Of a stretch of 23,161 nt of DNA, positions 21,642-23,161 are shown in pieces. Under the pieces are notes generated by a model, which did no database searches, had not been told where the DNA came from, and saw only the letters and a list, made by a program, of their open reading frames with translations. Numbering within the stretch: position 1 is the stretch's first letter; each line of letters starts with the position of its first letter. The stretch comes from an uncultured Collinsella sp. Lineage in GTDB: Bacteria > Actinomycetota > Coriobacteriia > Coriobacteriales > Coriobacteriaceae. The stretch covers positions 1 through 23,161 of the forward strand of contig CALBUZ010000121.1 in the NCBI GenBank assembly GCA_937969105.1. The letters run 5' to 3'. A program made the position numbers and the translations under genes.

Positions 21642-22346
21642 TTAGCGAGCGGCTCGCTGCGATTTGCGCCACATCAGATACGAGTAGACGTAGACGGCTC
21701 CGACCGAACCAAACGCCAGAACCGCAATCACCGCGGCGACGACTTCACTCGAAAGCACGCTGCCTGCCACGCCCATCACAATCAGGCCAATACCCAGCAC
21801 CATAAAGCAGGCGCCGCCAAAACGCTGCGTACGGCGCCAGTTCTCGGGATCGGCAAGCGCCCAAGGTGTCTTGATACCGAGCGTATAGTTCTGCTTCACA
21901 CGCGGCAAGTAGTTGCCTACGCCGATGAACAGCAAACCGACAACACCGGAAATCAGCACGTTAACCGAACCGACCGCCGGCACCACGCCCCAGACCGTAA
22001 GCTCTCCCAGCCAGCTTATGGCGCACATGAACAAGGTGAAGGCGATTACGAAGCCCTGGTAGAACTTGCCCGAGGTTCGATATGCCTCACCTTTGGGGTC
22101 GACGCGCGGCACCACGCAGAACATTGCGAGAAGCGCCAGAGGCAGCACGCCGAGCGCGGAGGCCATCCAGCTAGGACCCCAACCGTCGACGGCGCCGTTC
22201 GCGCCCCAGTGCGTGGGAATCTGCGCAGGCAAGCTCGGCATCACCATGAGATGCGCTACGACATTGGCGACGCACAGAGCGACCAGCGCAACCCACACGC
22301 GCGACGATACCCCCGTGGGGTGAATGCCCTTGTTTTCGTTATTCAT
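21642..22346 (-). CDS. sdpI: SdpI-family membrane protein
   Basis: The protein has 234 residues with the start at 22346 (AAGG upstream). The N-terminal DUF1648-type block (LPAQIPTHWGANGAVDGWG) follows the first helix. The SdpI hallmark region is GVGNYLPRVKQNYTLGIKTPWALADPENW. About six transmembrane helices are predicted by eye. In Bacillus subtilis SdpI gives immunity to the SdpC toxin and sequesters the repressor SdpR. The start overlaps the end of the upstream ArsR-type gene by 8 nt (ATGAATAA), so the two are translationally coupled. No sdpC or sdpAB is in the window. Confidence 0.9.
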   Translation of the reverse strand: MNNENKGIHPTGVSSRVWVALVALCVANVVAHLMVMPSLPAQIPTHWGANGAVDGWGPSWMASALGVLPLALLAMFCVVPRVDPKGEAYRTSGKFYQGFVIAFTLFMCAISWLGELTVWGVVPAVGSVNVLISGVVGLLFIGVGNYLPRVKQNYTLGIKTPWALADPENWRRTQRFGGACFMVLGIGLIVMGVAGSVLSSEVVAAVIAVLAFGSVGAVYVYSYLMWRKSQRAAR

Positions 22347-22617
22347 CCTTATCACCTTCCGTGTTTGTAAAGCCCATAAACCAGCCGATCAAGTCCTGCA
22401 TGACGGTGGTGTTTAAGCTGTAAACGATGTTTTGGCCATGACGTTCGTCGGTCACCAACCCGGCGTTTTTGAGCGTCGCCAAGTGATGGCTCAACGACGG
22501 CTTGCTGATGTCAAAATGCTCGGCAAGCTCCCCGGCCGTGCGATTGCCATCGCGCAGCAGTTCCAAAATGCGCCGCCGCGTTGGATCGGCAAGCGCTTTA
22601 AAACCCTCTCCCGGCAT
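22339..22617 (-). CDS. sdpR: ArsR/SdpR-family transcriptional repressor
   Basis: The protein has 92 residues from the ATG at 22617, chosen for the perfect GAGGAGGT ribosome-binding site. It is a winged helix of the ArsR type: FKALADPTRRRILELL, then RTAGELAEHFDISKPSLSHH (recognition helix), then LKNAGLVTDERHGQNIVYSLN (wing). There are no metal-binding Cys/His clusters of the ArsR or CadC kind. Linked and overlapping with sdpI, it corresponds to SdpR, which represses its own operon and is titrated by SdpI at the membrane. The last residues are acidic (TEGDKDE). Confidence 0.92.
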   Translation of the reverse strand: MPGEGFKALADPTRRRILELLRDGNRTAGELAEHFDISKPSLSHHLATLKNAGLVTDERHGQNIVYSLNTTVMQDLIGWFMGFTNTEGDKDE

Positions 22618-22651
22618 AGGACCTCCTCTCATCATCTCTCATGACGAGCAC

Positions 22652-22681
22652 ACTATACTCGATATTTAGATGTTTGTCTAA
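22652..22681 (-). promoter_or_regulatory. sdpRI promoter with repressor dyad
   Basis: On the minus strand TAGACA (22680-22675), 17 nt and TATAGT (22657-22652) form a near-consensus promoter. The dyad TTAGA-N6-TCTAA (22666-22681) overlaps the -35 box and spacer, and a further TCTAA-like half follows at 22684-22689. It is a likely autorepression site for the ArsR-type protein. Confidence 0.72.
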
Positions 22682-22719
22682 CTATCTAATCGCAATGCTT
22701 CAAACCACATCAAAGTAAA

Positions 22720-22757
22720 CGCCATCGCAACCTATGGCGATTACCTATAATGGCGAT
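22720..22757 (+). promoter_or_regulatory. tcdA promoter region with repeated ATGGCGAT boxes
   Basis: ATGGCGAT occurs at 22734-22741 and 22750-22757, and the inverse CGCCAT at 22720-22725 pairs with the first. A TATAAT (22746-22751) overlaps the second box and is a likely -10, about 45 nt before the tcdA start. No matching -35 box is seen, so an activator or other factor may bind the repeats. Confidence 0.5.
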
Positions 22758-22795
22758 AGCTAAAACACGACCTGCTTCCCCATCGGAGGATGTCT

Positions 22796-23161
22796 ATGAC
22801 CGAAACCACAGCCGCAACTCCCAACGAGACACGCGACACCAAGCTCGAGATCATCATGGGCCGCGAGGCACTCGATAAGCTCGCCGATGCTACGGTGCTG
22901 ATGCTCGGCTGCGGAGGTGTGGGGTCCAATTGCTGCGAGGCGCTCGCCCGCGGCGGCATCGGTCATTTTGTCATTCTGGACAAGGACATCGTCGCGCCCA
23001 GCAATATCAATCGCCAGGCTATCGCCTTTCACAGCACCATCGGCAAGCGCAAGGTCGATGTTATGGAAGCCATGATCCACGACATCAATCCCGCCGCCAC
23101 CGTTATCAAACGCACCGAATACCTGCTGAGCGACAACATCGACGAGTTCTTCGCGAGCGTT
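22796..23161 (+). CDS. tcdA: tRNA threonylcarbamoyladenosine dehydratase, N-terminal part (runs off the window)
   Basis: The frame is open from the ATG at 22796 (GGAGG 7 nt upstream) to the last base, 122 codons. LEIIMGREALDKL leads to the nucleotide-binding GCGGVGSNCCEALARGGIG and the ThiF/E1-like block SNINRQAIAFHSTIGKRKVDV, then INPAATV. This pattern is specific to TcdA (CsdL), which cyclises the t6A modification at position 37 of ANN-decoding tRNAs with ATP. The catalytic Cys region lies beyond the window. Other ThiF/MoeB-like enzymes are less likely given SNINRQ and the missing extra domains so far. Confidence 0.88.
   Translation, partial: MTETTAATPNETRDTKLEIIMGREALDKLADATVLMLGCGGVGSNCCEALARGGIGHFVILDKDIVAPSNINRQAIAFHSTIGKRKVDVMEAMIHDINPAATVIKRTEYLLSDNIDEFFASV

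Noticed and set aside
19757..21805. A 682-codon plus-strand open frame opposite ettA
   Set aside because: It is antisense to a complete ettA, has no family motif and runs into non-coding DNA and sdpI.

Overview
The window is 23.2 kb of GC-rich, densely packed bacterial chromosome. The wording of the proteins (acetyl-type lysine pathway, SdpRI pair, EttA, secreted coiled-coil hydrolase) fits a Coriobacteriia gut actinobacterium, most likely Collinsella or a close relative. That assignment rests on recognising the proteins, not on a database search. There are no rRNA or tRNA genes, CRISPR arrays, insertion sequences or prophage genes. The region is mostly housekeeping, with several small regulatory or accessory cassettes.

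Layout. 1-1041 (+) is the end of a secreted coiled-coil cell-wall protein; a perfect bidirectional terminator separates it from the next block. 1086-4450 (-) holds an HTH protein and membrane Ser/Thr kinase pair, a DUF4352-type lipoprotein, a small membrane protein and a solitary HigA-type antitoxin with its own promoter and operator dyads. 4614-5801 (-) is an M20 amidohydrolase. 5954-9983 (+) is the lysine/diaminopimelate operon: a lysine riboswitch, an in-frame lysA-dapA fusion, dapB (TTG start, overlapping) and dapH. 10147-12423 (-) carries an NdpA-type nucleoid protein and an Mbeg1-like hydrolase. 12552-16965 (-) carries L-lactate dehydrogenase, an LL-diaminopimelate-type aminotransferase and glutamine-dependent NAD+ synthetase. 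17169-19562 (+) holds a membrane protein with a long Ser/Thr/Gln/Asn tail and an unknown protein with a possible LOTUS-like N-terminal domain. 19778-22617 (-) is ettA, then sdpI-sdpR. 22796 to the end (+) is the start of tcdA.

How the genes fit together. DapA, DapB, DapH, the aminotransferase, the M20 hydrolase (possible N-acetyl-diaminopimelate deacetylase) and LysA cover most of the path from aspartate semialdehyde to lysine and peptidoglycan diaminopimelate. No epimerase or aspartate kinase gene is in the window. The riboswitch would let lysine shut down the first (DapA) and last (LysA) enzymes from one leader.

The most notable observations are the LysA-DapA fusion with a strong internal ribosome-binding site; a hairpin family found directly after the stop codons of both dapH and ettA; a 100-nt near-palindrome with a UUCG tetraloop; REP-like repeats on both sides of the Mbeg1-like gene; a 14-bp inverted repeat that would hide the lipoprotein ribosome-binding site; and the kinase/HTH pair. 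No wholly new multi-gene system could be demonstrated from the sequence alone.
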